Origin: JBBPZK01 sp965219175
Lineage (GTDB): Bacteria > Actinomycetota > Rubrobacteria > Rubrobacterales > Rubrobacteraceae
Reading direction: 5' to 3'
NCBI GenBank assembly: GCA_965219175.1
Contig: CBDCNI010000001.1
Coordinates: 1,922,001 to 1,986,000, forward strand
DNA length: 64,000 bases
The notes below the pieces were generated by a model. That model was not told the DNA's origin, did no database searches, and saw only the letters and a program-made list of their open reading frames with translations. Within the stretch, counting starts at the first letter, position 1. The number at the start of each line of letters is the position of its first letter. Shown here piece by piece: positions 50,351 to 58,742 of this stretch. The position numbers and the translations under genes were made by a program.

Positions 50351-51709
50351 TTATACACCAGAGGTAGGAGATCGGCCAGTACCATGCCGCTCGAAGTCAT
50401 CGGAGGCCTCCCTTGTGAGCCGGAGCAGAGCTTCGTCCAGCCCGTCTCCGAGCGGGTCGTTGTCGCAGTAGAAGACCGGCTTGCCCTCCATCTCCCCCCT
50501 ACGCGTCACCACGTCTACCGCCGCCGCTTTTATCTCCGTCAGGTACACTTCGACACCATCCATGTCTTCGAGGTCTACGGCGAGCCGCCGACGGTCGGAG
50601 AGATTTCCGGAGGCTGCCACCACTTCACAACCGTACAACTCCTCCAGGTGACGCGCGAGCTTGCCCAGCACCGCCGGGGGCGCCGTCGAAACGTAGCCGA
50701 CTCGCAACCCTTCCAAGTCTCCCACGGGCCGCGGCCGGAAGATGACCGGGATGACTTCGATGCCGGGCTTTACCTGCCGGACTTGCCCGACTATCTTCTC
50801 TATCTTCTCCCGCCCGGCCATCGGTTCCTCGCTCATGGTGAGGAGCAAAAGGTCCGAGACGAGCAGCCTGTAGGCCCCGAGAAAGCCGGTTATGTACTCC
50901 GGGTCCTGGTGCGCCCCGGCCACTAGCACGCGCCTCCCGACCTCGACCGGCGGCACGGCGGCGCCCGAGCCGTCGAAAACGGTAACGCCGGTGTCGAGGG
51001 TGTTGGCTATCTTCGCGCCTTCTACCACGTTCGAGACAAACGGCTCTCCAGCGAGCCCGCCACCGCAGCGGCGGCAACCGACCGTAACGACGCGGCTCAG
51101 GGCGGCCGTCTCGTAGTAGTCGCTGGCCGCGTGCGAGCCGCGTTTTAGGGCCTCCAGCAGATGCTCGCTCCCGACCTGGAGCTTGTGGCCTTCTATCACC
51201 TCCGGTTCGGCCGGGCCTCCACGTCCCATCGAGACGACGCCAGGCGCGAACCCTTCGCGGGCCAGCAGACGCGCCAGATATCCCGCGACGGCCGTCTTGC
51301 CGACCCTTTTGCCCGTTCCAATCACCGCGAGCGAAGGTTTCTCCGAGACCGCATGATACTCCGGCGGCCGCAACTCGAAGTCGCTCCCAACGTACCTGGC
51401 CCCGGCAGCGAGAACGAGCGAGGCTATACGCATCCGATCCCTATAACCGACCACCGGCTCGTCAGAAAGATCAACCACAACATCCACCGGATACTCCGAG
51501 AGCGCCTTCTCTACAGCAGAAGCCGGGTCCTCACCAGTGATGAGCGGCACGCCATATTCTGCCCCCTCCTTCAGCTTCTCCGTGCCGCCCAGAAAAGCGG
51601 CCGCGACCGCTTCGGCGTTCATGGACGCGCCGACGCTCGCCATGGCGTCCGTAACCACGGGAGGGTAGTGTTCGCCGTCGATCAGGAAGAGCGCCCGCCG
51701 TCTTTGCAC
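50351..51709 (-). CDS. cpgS: cyclic 2,3-diphosphoglycerate synthetase
   Basis: 452 aa. N-terminal ALFLIDGEHYPPVVTDAM and a central P-loop AVIGTGKRVGKTAVAGYL, then VTVGCRRCGGGLAGEPF, match the synthetase first known from thermophilic methanogens that cyclises 2,3-diphosphoglycerate, a compatible solute and thermoprotectant. The family is rare in bacteria. It may make the cyclic solute or only 2,3-diphosphoglycerate. Lies 12 nt after a metallophosphoesterase gene, probably one transcript. Confidence 0.85.
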   Translation of the reverse strand: MQRRRALFLIDGEHYPPVVTDAMASVGASMNAEAVAAAFLGGTEKLKEGAEYGVPLITGEDPASAVEKALSEYPVDVVVDLSDEPVVGYRDRMRIASLVLAAGARYVGSDFELRPPEYHAVSEKPSLAVIGTGKRVGKTAVAGYLARLLAREGFAPGVVSMGRGGPAEPEVIEGHKLQVGSEHLLEALKRGSHAASDYYETAALSRVVTVGCRRCGGGLAGEPFVSNVVEGAKIANTLDTGVTVFDGSGAAVPPVEVGRRVLVAGAHQDPEYITGFLGAYRLLVSDLLLLTMSEEPMAGREKIEKIVGQVRQVKPGIEVIPVIFRPRPVGDLEGLRVGYVSTAPPAVLGKLARHLEELYGCEVVAASGNLSDRRRLAVDLEDMDGVEVYLTEIKAAAVDVVTRRGEMEGKPVFYCDNDPLGDGLDEALLRLTREASDDFERHGTGRSPTSGV

Positions 51710-51721
51710 GCGCGGTCGAAC

Positions 51722-52528
51722 CTAGTGTTCGCTGAGGGGAAGCTCGGCGTCTATCTTCTCCTCGTGACGCCAATACTGGTGCGATTCCGAGTTGAAGTCC
51801 AACGTCAACTCCCGCTCTTTGAAAGGATACTTTCGGAAAACCCTCACCCTTCCGTCCTCAATCTCGATGATGTTGTAGCAGGGGCGCGTGTTTCCCCGCA
51901 GGCGGGTCGTCGAGGCGGTCCCGGCGTTCACGATAAACATGTTTTCGAGCTTCCACGAGTACGGCACGTGTTTGTGGCCGGACAGGACCAGGTCAACCCC
52001 GACCTCATCCAGCATCTCCAGTATGTCTCCCGCGTCGAAGATGATGTTCCGTTCCCTGCCGGTTCCGGGGATCGGGAGCAAATGATGGTGGACCACGAAG
52101 ATCTTGACCCTGTCCCCGGCATTCGAGAAAGCCTTCCGAATAAACCCATAGTACTCGCGACCTACCCGACCGTCGTTCAGATCCGGCTCCGAGGAGTCGA
52201 CCCCGACCATCACCGCGTCGTCGAAGTCTATGACCGAGTACCGCTCGCCGAACAACCGCTCGAAGTGGACGTAGCCGACGTTGCGAGAATCGTGGTTGCC
52301 GGGGATCACCATGACGTGCTCGCACTGAAAGCGCCGGACGTACTCCGCCGCGACCTCGAACTCCTGCCGGTAACCGGCGTCCGTCAGGTCACCCGAGACG
52401 ACGACCGCCGTGGGGTCCAGGTCGTTGATCTCCAGTATGGACCGCTCCAGAAGGTCGGAGACAAAATAAGGGCTGCCGCAGTGGATGTCGCTGATCTGGC
52501 AGATAGTCAACCGGCCTTCTTTGCTCAT
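51722..52528 (-). CDS. calcineurin-like metallophosphoesterase
   Basis: 268 aa. Metal ligands in order: CQISDIHCG, VVSGDLTDAG, VIPGNHDSRN, VVHHH and SGHKHVPYSW. ATG 52528 is used (GGGGAG just upstream); a longer in-frame start at 52564 lacks support. The substrate could be a cyclic nucleotide or another phosphodiester. Its pairing with cpgS hints at turnover of the cyclic phosphodiester-like solute, but this is inference. Confidence 0.85.
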   Translation of the reverse strand: MSKEGRLTICQISDIHCGSPYFVSDLLERSILEINDLDPTAVVVSGDLTDAGYRQEFEVAAEYVRRFQCEHVMVIPGNHDSRNVGYVHFERLFGERYSVIDFDDAVMVGVDSSEPDLNDGRVGREYYGFIRKAFSNAGDRVKIFVVHHHLLPIPGTGRERNIIFDAGDILEMLDEVGVDLVLSGHKHVPYSWKLENMFIVNAGTASTTRLRGNTRPCYNIIEIEDGRVRVFRKYPFKERELTLDFNSESHQYWRHEEKIDAELPLSEH

Positions 52529-52605
52529 ACTCTCCCCAACACTATTTTGTCTCGAATAAAGCATAAGGAGTATAACAGAGCACGGTTCTAGCCTTTCCCG
52601 CCTCT

Positions 52606-52821
52606 CTACGGACGTTTCGGAAAGAAACCCTTGAGAAAACCTGAGAGCTTATCGGTCAATATCCCGGCCGATACGAGCACCAGCGAAAAGGCAACAGCTG
52701 GAGCGCGCCTGCCGCTCATCGCCACCGCCGACGCGACGATCGCGACCACGTACAAAGCCAGTGCGCCAACGAAGATCGGAACCCGGCCCACCCAAACCAG
52801 TAGTCTGTAAAACTTCTTCAG
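52606..52821 (-). CDS. small two-helix membrane protein, probable CTG start
   Basis: 71 aa from CTG 52821. Hydrophobic segments cover about residues 7-35 and 40-58, and the C-terminus is basic (FLKGFFPKRP). I do not recognise the family. A strong AGGAGG (52826-52831) lies 4 nt before the CTG, in frame with the whole helix region; the first GTG (52791) has no such site and would trim the first helix. It follows the PspC-like gene by 16 nt. Confidence 0.6.
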   Translation of the reverse strand: MKKFYRLLVWVGRVPIFVGALALYVVAIVASAVAMSGRRAPAVAFSLVLVSAGILTDKLSGFLKGFFPKRP

Positions 52822-52837
52822 GATACCTCCTCAACTA

Positions 52838-53053
52838 TTACACAGGCCTCGCCAGCGTGAACATCGCGAAGACCAAGTATGCCACGAGACTCAACGGCCC
52901 CGTGAGCATTAGTGAACCGACGAACATCAGCCTCACCAGCTTCGGGTCACACCCAAAGTACTCGGCAATCCCCCCGCAAACGCCGAAAACCCATCGATCG
53001 TAGCGGGAGCGATAGAATGGGCACGCTGGCCCTCGTCCATCACCGCCGTAGTT
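52838..53053 (-). pseudogene. PspC-domain protein, start lost or frameshifted
   Basis: The frame ending at 52838 encodes a clear PspC domain: YRSRYDRWVFGVCGGIAEYFG, then one hydrophobic helix and a short tail. The open frame begins after a TGA at 53054-53056 and contains no ATG, GTG, TTG or CTG before the domain. ATG starts exist upstream in the other frames (one reads MKLRR then stops). A 1-2 nt indel near 53020-53055 would repair it. PspC-like proteins sense envelope stress. It may be a recent pseudogene or a sequence error. Confidence 0.6.
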
Positions 53054-53328
53054 TCATCTGCTCTGGAGCACTGTGAAGTCACCTCCATGCCTGGATCTCC
53101 AACGCCCCGATACTATCCCAGCCCCCGATACGTTTCCTGCTAGTCGGTCAATGCCCTACCGAGCCCGGTTCCTCGCGGATTGGAAAGGTCCAGAATCGTT
53201 TGCCGTCACCCCGGGAGTTCTCTAAAAAGCGAAGATACGCTAAAGGTTTCCGTCCACTGTCCGATAGTAGGTGTACGATTGTCCGATCCGATAACGAGAG
53301 CCGTGGTTTGCGGCTGTGGAGGGGTAGT

Positions 53329-54351
53329 ATGCGGAGACTTGGGTTGGCCTTGCTGGCGATGTTCTGTGTTCTGGGAGTGGCCTCACAAGCCTCGGCCTAC
53401 ACGAAACCTTACTCACAGGTAGTCGACAATTCGATGAAGAACCGTTTCACGGCCGCGAAAGTCTGGAGCACCAGCAGCTACAGCGCCAACCGCTACGGTA
53501 AAGATTACAGCTTCGTGAGGCCCACGAAGGCGGGCGGAGCCGCCCGGTTCAAGACCAAAATACCCAGGACCGGACGTTACACGATCTACGCTCGCTGGCC
53601 CTCCAACAGCGGCTACAACGCTTCGACCCCGATAGGTGTGAGGAGCATCTCGGGCATGAAATGGAACCGGGTGGATCAGCGTAAGAACGGTGGCCGTTGG
53701 GTCAGGCTTGGCACCTATAGGATGGAGGTTGGAGACCGCTACAATGTAGCAGTTTCCAGACGAGGCAAAGGTAGTAACTACGTTATCGCGGATGCCGTGA
53801 AGGTCGTCATGGCTAGCCCCGTCATCAGCACCAGAAGTGCCGCCCGCCGCGATCCTGACTCCATGCTCGGCGCCCCGATTTACAGCCAAGCCGAGGCTCA
53901 GAGGTACGCCCGCTCGGTGGGGAGCACCCGATACATCCTGCAAGCCATCCCGTATTACTACAAGCTGGCGCCACGGACCGGTATAGCCCCGGACGTGCTC
54001 GTGGCCCAGGCGATGCTGGAGACCGGAAGGGGACATTACGGTGGCGACTCCAAGCCCTGGAACATGGCCGGCGTCAAGAAGGGCGGCGCGGTCGGAGACG
54101 CGCCGCGAGACTTCGAGAGGCCCGCAACCGCCTACGAGGGCGTGAGGATGCACATAAACCACATGGCCGCCTACACGGGCAAGAAGACCATCGGCAAGCC
54201 TCACGCCCGTTACTACGACGCCCGCGCCGCCCAGAGAAATCGCGGGTGGTGGGTAAAGAGGATAAGCCAGCTAGGAAACGGTGTCTGGGCGACGGACCCC
54301 GCCTACGCCGGTAAGCTCCGGCGGATACTGGACAATATGGGTAAACGATGA
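53329..54351 (+). CDS. secreted glucosaminidase with Golvesin-like domain
   Basis: 340 aa. Signal peptide (about 1-24, ending ASQASA). Residues about 30-165 form a Golvesin C-terminal-like beta domain (RFTAAKVWSTSSYSANRYG, FKTKIPRTGRYTIYARWPS), then a GH73-type domain (about 180-340) with LVAQAMLETGRGHYGG containing the catalytic Glu and KPWNMAGVKKGG. It should cleave peptidoglycan glycan strands outside the cell. ATG 53329 follows GGAGGGG by 4 nt and gives the complete signal peptide; longer upstream starts are spurious. Confidence 0.9.
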   Translation: MRRLGLALLAMFCVLGVASQASAYTKPYSQVVDNSMKNRFTAAKVWSTSSYSANRYGKDYSFVRPTKAGGAARFKTKIPRTGRYTIYARWPSNSGYNASTPIGVRSISGMKWNRVDQRKNGGRWVRLGTYRMEVGDRYNVAVSRRGKGSNYVIADAVKVVMASPVISTRSAARRDPDSMLGAPIYSQAEAQRYARSVGSTRYILQAIPYYYKLAPRTGIAPDVLVAQAMLETGRGHYGGDSKPWNMAGVKKGGAVGDAPRDFERPATAYEGVRMHINHMAAYTGKKTIGKPHARYYDARAAQRNRGWWVKRISQLGNGVWATDPAYAGKLRRILDNMGKR

Positions 54352-54528
54352 CCCGCGAGGAGGTTCCCAATAGCGCTACCCACGGGGGCCGAGGCGGTCC
54401 CGAACGACGGGTGCGGCCCGCGCCACCGGTATGGTCCTGGCCGTCCTCGTGAAGCGACAGGATAGTGTTTCGACGCCGACTGGAACCACCTATCACAATG
54501 AGGTTCGCGACGTTTCTCCCGCCGGACT

Positions 54529-56166
54529 TCACATCTTCTCGGGGGCGGTTACTCCCATCAGGTCGAGGCCGTTCGCGAGCACGATCTTGGTCGCGGCGCA
54601 AAGTGCGAGGCGTCTGGCGCGCAGGTCCTCTTCATCCACCAGCACCCGATGCACGGTGTAGAACTGGTGGAAACGGGTGGCGAGGGTTTCGAGGTAGGTC
54701 GGGATCGGGTGCACCTCGCGGCGGGCGGCGGCATTCCGGATCACCCGCGGGAAGTCCAGCAACTCCAGCGCGAGAGCCCGTTCCTCCGGAGCGAATGGTC
54801 CTTCCGGCGCTTCTCCCAAATCGTCCATTTCTATGCCGGCCCGGCGGAAGATGCTGGCGATGCGGGCGTGGGCGTACTGGACGTAGAAGACGGGGTTCTC
54901 ATCCGACTCTTTCACGGCCAGGTCGAGGTCGAAGTTCATCTCCGTCTTGTGGGAGGAGCGCACGTAGAAGTACCGCGCGACGTCCTCGCCCACTTCGTCG
55001 AATAGCTCGTCCAACGTTACGACCGCTCCGGCCCGCTTGCTGAACTTGACCTGCGCACCGTCCCGAATCAGCTTTACCAGGCGGATCAACTCCACGTCCA
55101 GGAAATCCTCCGGGATGTCGAGGGCGACCAATCCAGCCCGTATACGCGGCGGATAACCGGCGTGATCCGCACCCAGAACATCCACCGCCGTCTCGAATCC
55201 CCGCTCGTGCTTGTCTCGATGGTAAGCCAGATCCGGGGCCATATAAGTATAGGAACCGTCACCTTTCACGAGTACCCGGTCCTTATCGTCTCCGAGCCTG
55301 GAGGACGCGAGCCACAGGGCGCCCTCGCTCTCGTAGGTATAGCCGCCCGCTTTCAACTCTTCGGCGACGCCCTCGACGGCCCCCGATTCGTAGAGGCTCT
55401 TCTCGTTGAAGAAGTCATCGAAAGTCACCCGTGCCCGTCCCAGCGTCTTCCTGATGTCACTCATACACCAATTGGTCGCGAACGAGCCGATCTTCTGTAG
55501 CGCCCCCGCCGGTTCCATCTCCAGCAGACTTTCACCATATTCACCGGCCAAGTCTCCTACTATCTCATCTATGTACCCCCCCTTGTAGAGAGATTCCGGG
55601 TCGGAGGTCGGCCATTCCTTGCCGTACATACCCGCGTAGCGAACGGCGACCGACTCCGCGAACAAGCGGATCTGGTTTCCACCGTCGTTGAAGTAATACT
55701 CGCGGGAGACAACCCCTCCGGCCGCCCTTAGTATCCGCGCCAGAGAATCTCCATACGCCGCGTGCCGCCCGTGCGCCACGTGCAACGGTCCGGTCGGGTT
55801 CGCGCTCACAAACTCAAGCAAAATAGGCTCGCCCGAGGGCTCCTCGTGTCCGAACTCCGAGCCCTCCTTGAGTAGCGTCCCGAGTTCTCCCCACAACGCT
55901 TCCGGCGTCAGCCAGAAGTTTATAAATCCAGGTCCTGCGACCTCAGCCCTCTCTACGAAAGGAGCGTCGATACCCTTCACGATCTTCGCGGCTACCTCAC
56001 GGGGATTCCGCCTGAACGCTTTTGCACTCGCCAGCGCGACGTTGGTGGCAAAATCTCCGTGTTCCGGGTCGTTGGGACGTTCGACGTGTACGTCGTCCAA
56101 CTCCACCTCGTAGGCTCGGCGGGCCGCGTCCCTGACGGCGTCCGCCAGCAGCTCTTCCAGGTTCAC
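54529..56166 (-). CDS. argS: arginyl-tRNA synthetase
   Basis: 545 aa class I synthetase. ATP-binding HIGH-like motif HVAHGRHAAYGDSLA near residue 124; KMSKS equivalent KFSKRAGAVVTLDEL near 375; the C-terminal anticodon-binding domain ends at YTVHRVLVDEEDLRARRLAL. Overlaps DUF3006 by 4 nt. Confidence 0.97.
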   Translation of the reverse strand: MNLEELLADAVRDAARRAYEVELDDVHVERPNDPEHGDFATNVALASAKAFRRNPREVAAKIVKGIDAPFVERAEVAGPGFINFWLTPEALWGELGTLLKEGSEFGHEEPSGEPILLEFVSANPTGPLHVAHGRHAAYGDSLARILRAAGGVVSREYYFNDGGNQIRLFAESVAVRYAGMYGKEWPTSDPESLYKGGYIDEIVGDLAGEYGESLLEMEPAGALQKIGSFATNWCMSDIRKTLGRARVTFDDFFNEKSLYESGAVEGVAEELKAGGYTYESEGALWLASSRLGDDKDRVLVKGDGSYTYMAPDLAYHRDKHERGFETAVDVLGADHAGYPPRIRAGLVALDIPEDFLDVELIRLVKLIRDGAQVKFSKRAGAVVTLDELFDEVGEDVARYFYVRSSHKTEMNFDLDLAVKESDENPVFYVQYAHARIASIFRRAGIEMDDLGEAPEGPFAPEERALALELLDFPRVIRNAAARREVHPIPTYLETLATRFHQFYTVHRVLVDEEDLRARRLALCAATKIVLANGLDLMGVTAPEKM

Positions 56167-56384
56167 TCTTCTCCCCCCAGGAGCTCGTCCATCAGGCGGC
56201 GGTTCTCGACGGCGAGCCGTTCCGTTTCCTCCCGGTCATGCTCCAGGCGAACTTCGAAAACGTCTCCGGGTTGCGCCTCCTCGGGCAGCAATTCGCGCGG
56301 CGCGTCGAAGCTGCGACTGCCGTCCGGGTACAGCAGCAAAACAGCCCACCCGTCGTCCTCGAATCTGTCTAGTTGAACGCGCAT
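56163..56384 (-). CDS. DUF3006 family protein
   Basis: 73 aa acidic protein beginning VQLDRFEDDGWAVLLL, the usual DUF3006 opening, ending in a Glu/Arg helix (ETERLAVENRRLMDELLGG). Function unknown. The stop overlaps the argS ATG. The ATG has no Shine-Dalgarno and lies 6 nt after TAATAT. Confidence 0.85.
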   Translation of the reverse strand: MRVQLDRFEDDGWAVLLLYPDGSRSFDAPRELLPEEAQPGDVFEVRLEHDREETERLAVENRRLMDELLGGEE

Positions 56385-56390
56385 ATTTCA

Positions 56391-56396
56391 ATATTA
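56391..56396 (-). promoter_or_regulatory. -10-like box 6 nt before the DUF3006-argS operon
   Basis: TAATAT on the minus strand. No clear -35. Spacing to the ATG suggests a leaderless start. Confidence 0.35.
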
Positions 56397-56430
56397 ACAG
56401 GCGTATACACGAATAGCCGGGTCTCACCGT

Positions 56431-56907
56431 TTACCAGTGGTACTTCTCGCCCCGGCTTATCTTCACGGCCCGGTAGAGTTGCTCCAAGAAGACCAGGCGG
56501 GCGAGGGCGTGTGGCAGCGTGATCTCCCCGAGCGACCACAACTCATCCGCGCGCCCGAGCATCTCCGGCCCGAGCCCGAGGACGCCGCCAAGAACGAAAG
56601 CCACGTTCCCGCGACCGGACACGGCCAGGGGTTCTAGCCTCTTCCGGGACAGGTCTTCAGAAGCGAACTGTTTTCCACGTTCGCGGTCGAGCCCGACGAC
56701 GTAGGCACCGGCGGGTATTCGTTTCATGAGGCGTTCGGATTCGGCGGAGAGCACCTCCCGGCCGGCGCGCCGGTTCATGTCCTCTTCAGCAACCTCTATA
56801 ACCTCGACCGGGAAGTAGCGCCGGAGACGGCCGAGGTAGTCCTCACAACCCTCATCGGCCCAACCCTTCGTCTTTCCGACGGCGATGACCGTTGCGCGCT
56901 GGAGCAT
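56431..56907 (-). CDS. rlmH: 23S rRNA pseudouridine1915 N3-methyltransferase
   Basis: 158 aa SPOUT-family methyltransferase that methylates pseudouridine 1915 in helix 69. SAM-binding knot VAFVLGGVLGLGPEM and C-terminal LEQLYRAVKISRGEKYHW are diagnostic. The ATG at 56907 follows AAGAGGG and gives the standard length; the frame upstream overlaps the MBL gene. Starts 7 nt after that gene. Confidence 0.96.
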   Translation of the reverse strand: MLQRATVIAVGKTKGWADEGCEDYLGRLRRYFPVEVIEVAEEDMNRRAGREVLSAESERLMKRIPAGAYVVGLDRERGKQFASEDLSRKRLEPLAVSGRGNVAFVLGGVLGLGPEMLGRADELWSLGEITLPHALARLVFLEQLYRAVKISRGEKYHW

Positions 56908-56914
56908 CGCCCTC

Positions 56915-57739
56915 TTACTCCACCTCGAAGAGACGTCGCAAGCCTGCATCTTTAGCGTAGCGGTAGACGTGCTCGCTGCTTTCCGGGGACGCTCCCACCT
57001 CGATCCAGGGCGTCGGATGCCCCGCGAGCGCCGCCCGGACCCGGACCCCATCATAACCAGCCTCCCGCAAAGCCCGGCTCACGGTCCCACACGCGCGGGC
57101 CGGCGAGTTGTTGGTGGAAGAGAGGTGAGCCAAAACGAGGTCTTTCATGCCGTGCGGGGCCAGAGCGAGGGCAGCCTCGGCGGCCTGATGGTTCGAGAGA
57201 TGGCCGGAAGAAGAAGAGACCCGTCGTTTCAACTCCACAGGGTACGGTCCCCGGCGAAGCCAGTCCGGGTCGTGGTTCGCTTCCAGGACTACCGCGTCGG
57301 CCCCGAGCAGACCCGTCATCACTCCGGGGACCACTTCCCCGAGGTCGGTGGCGAGAGCCGCAACCAGCACCCCGTCAGAGATCCGCAACCCGTAGGTAGG
57401 CGCGTCGTGCGGTATCTCGAAAAAGCGGGCGTTTAAATCTCCAATTTGGAAAGTCTCTCCTGAATCGACGACCGTCGTGCCCGGCCGTTTCCAGACGCCG
57501 GGAGCTGCGTACACTTCGGCACCGCGTTCTCTAATGAGGGAACGGACGCCGGAGGTATGGTCGGAGTGTCCGTGGGTCAGGAGGACGGCGTTCACGCTTT
57601 CGAGGCTGCGGCCGATACTGGCGAGAAGCCCGGCGATGCGCCGGCACGAAAGCCCGGCGTCGAGCAGCAGGCCCACGCCGTTCGACTCTATGTAGGTTGC
57701 ATTGCCCGAGCTACCGCTCGACAGAACACTCAGCCGCAA
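56915..57739 (-). CDS. MBL-fold hydrolase, YycJ/WalJ-like
   Basis: 274 aa metallo-beta-lactamase fold. VLSSGSSGNATYIES at the start and LLTHGHSDHTSGVRSL with the HxHxDH motif; later ligands in ATDLGEV and ANHDPDWL. YycJ-type proteins are 5'-3' exonuclease-like and linked to cell-wall or DNA-repair responses in Firmicutes. Upstream neighbour of rlmH, as in many Gram-positives. Confidence 0.88.
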   Translation of the reverse strand: MRLSVLSSGSSGNATYIESNGVGLLLDAGLSCRRIAGLLASIGRSLESVNAVLLTHGHSDHTSGVRSLIRERGAEVYAAPGVWKRPGTTVVDSGETFQIGDLNARFFEIPHDAPTYGLRISDGVLVAALATDLGEVVPGVMTGLLGADAVVLEANHDPDWLRRGPYPVELKRRVSSSSGHLSNHQAAEAALALAPHGMKDLVLAHLSSTNNSPARACGTVSRALREAGYDGVRVRAALAGHPTPWIEVGASPESSEHVYRYAKDAGLRRLFEVE

Positions 57740-57812
57740 ATTCGCCCTTCGAGTCCTTCGGAAAACAGTGTGGGAGATCTTAACACGACTCTAAAACCGC
57801 CCAAGGCCGCAC

Positions 57813-58706
57813 TCAGGACTTCTTGCTTACGAGCTCTCCCTGAACGATCAGACGCTTCTTGTAATCCGGCAGCGTGCAAGTCTGCAACGTAACGACGCTC
57901 TTTCCGGCCACCGGGTTCATCACCTCGACGTTGCTCGGGTCTACAACCTCTTTCCTGTCAACCCGGTAATAATATTCGCCTCCGTTAGAGTCTTTCAGGA
58001 GGATTTCATCCCCCGTTTGGACCTTGTCGAGATCGTAGAAGATGTACAAGGAACCGCTTCCCGTATATCCAATACGGTGGCCGGCGATATATGAGTTCGC
58101 CCCGTCTTGCCAGGGGAATCCCGTAGACGGAACGTGGACGGTAGATTTAGCGAGCGCGTCCTCGGAAGTCGAGTTGTAGACTGGAACGCCGCTCAAGCCC
58201 ATAGCCGGAACGGTCAGGTAGAGCGTTTTGTCTTTCGGGCCGCCGGGGTCTCTCCCGAAGTTGAACGGCCTGACGTTCGGTATAGCCCCCGCTGAAGAGC
58301 CTTGAGGCACCAACTTACTAGAACCGGCGCTGGAGTTCGTATCGTTCCATCCACCAAACTTCGGCACCCCGGTCAATTCTTTCTTCGGAAGAACCTCCTG
58401 CGGCAACACAGCCTTGATGGTCGTCTCCCCAGCAGCCTTCGACTTAGAAGTTTTTGACTTCTTGGTCCCTGATTTGGAACTGGTCATCGCTACTGGTCCC
58501 GTAGCCTCCGTCTTAGCACTGGTGGTAGATCCAGTGGCGGCGAAAGTTTTTCCGGCAGATCCCGAGTTGGTGGAACCCGGCTTCGTGGTCTGTGTTTTTA
58601 GGGTCGCTCCCTTGCCTCCGTTCTGGGCGGATGTAGCGTTGCTACACGCCGCGAGCGTCAGGAGACAGAGAAAGAGCAGGGCGGTAATTACCGCCCTGCC
58701 CACCAT
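57813..58706 (-). CDS. sortase (class E type) with lipoprotein signal
   Basis: 297 aa from ATG 58706. N-terminal lipobox signal (FLCLLTLAAC, predicted lipidated Cys about residue 21), a long Thr/Ser/Lys-rich linker, then a sortase domain (about 165-297). Catalytic residues visible: His in SYIAGHRIGYTG, Cys in VTLQTCTLP and Arg in KRLIVQGE. Class E enzymes attach LPXTG-like proteins. A TTG 18 nt upstream gives a worse start, as it sits on a TATAAC box. The lipid anchor replaces the usual membrane helix. Confidence 0.88.
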   Translation of the reverse strand: MVGRAVITALLFLCLLTLAACSNATSAQNGGKGATLKTQTTKPGSTNSGSAGKTFAATGSTTSAKTEATGPVAMTSSKSGTKKSKTSKSKAAGETTIKAVLPQEVLPKKELTGVPKFGGWNDTNSSAGSSKLVPQGSSAGAIPNVRPFNFGRDPGGPKDKTLYLTVPAMGLSGVPVYNSTSEDALAKSTVHVPSTGFPWQDGANSYIAGHRIGYTGSGSLYIFYDLDKVQTGDEILLKDSNGGEYYYRVDRKEVVDPSNVEVMNPVAGKSVVTLQTCTLPDYKKRLIVQGELVSKKS

Positions 58707-58742
58707 AAACCTCTGTTGAGGCAATGTTATACCGGCTTCTGC

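Noticed and set aside
51161..52591. 476-codon open frame on the plus strand
   Set aside because: Complement of cpgS and the phosphoesterase; no independent signals.
53054..53328. c-di-AMP (ydaO-type) riboswitch before the glucosaminidase gene
   Set aside because: These are often found before actinobacterial wall hydrolases, but the conserved ydaO core sequences are not present.
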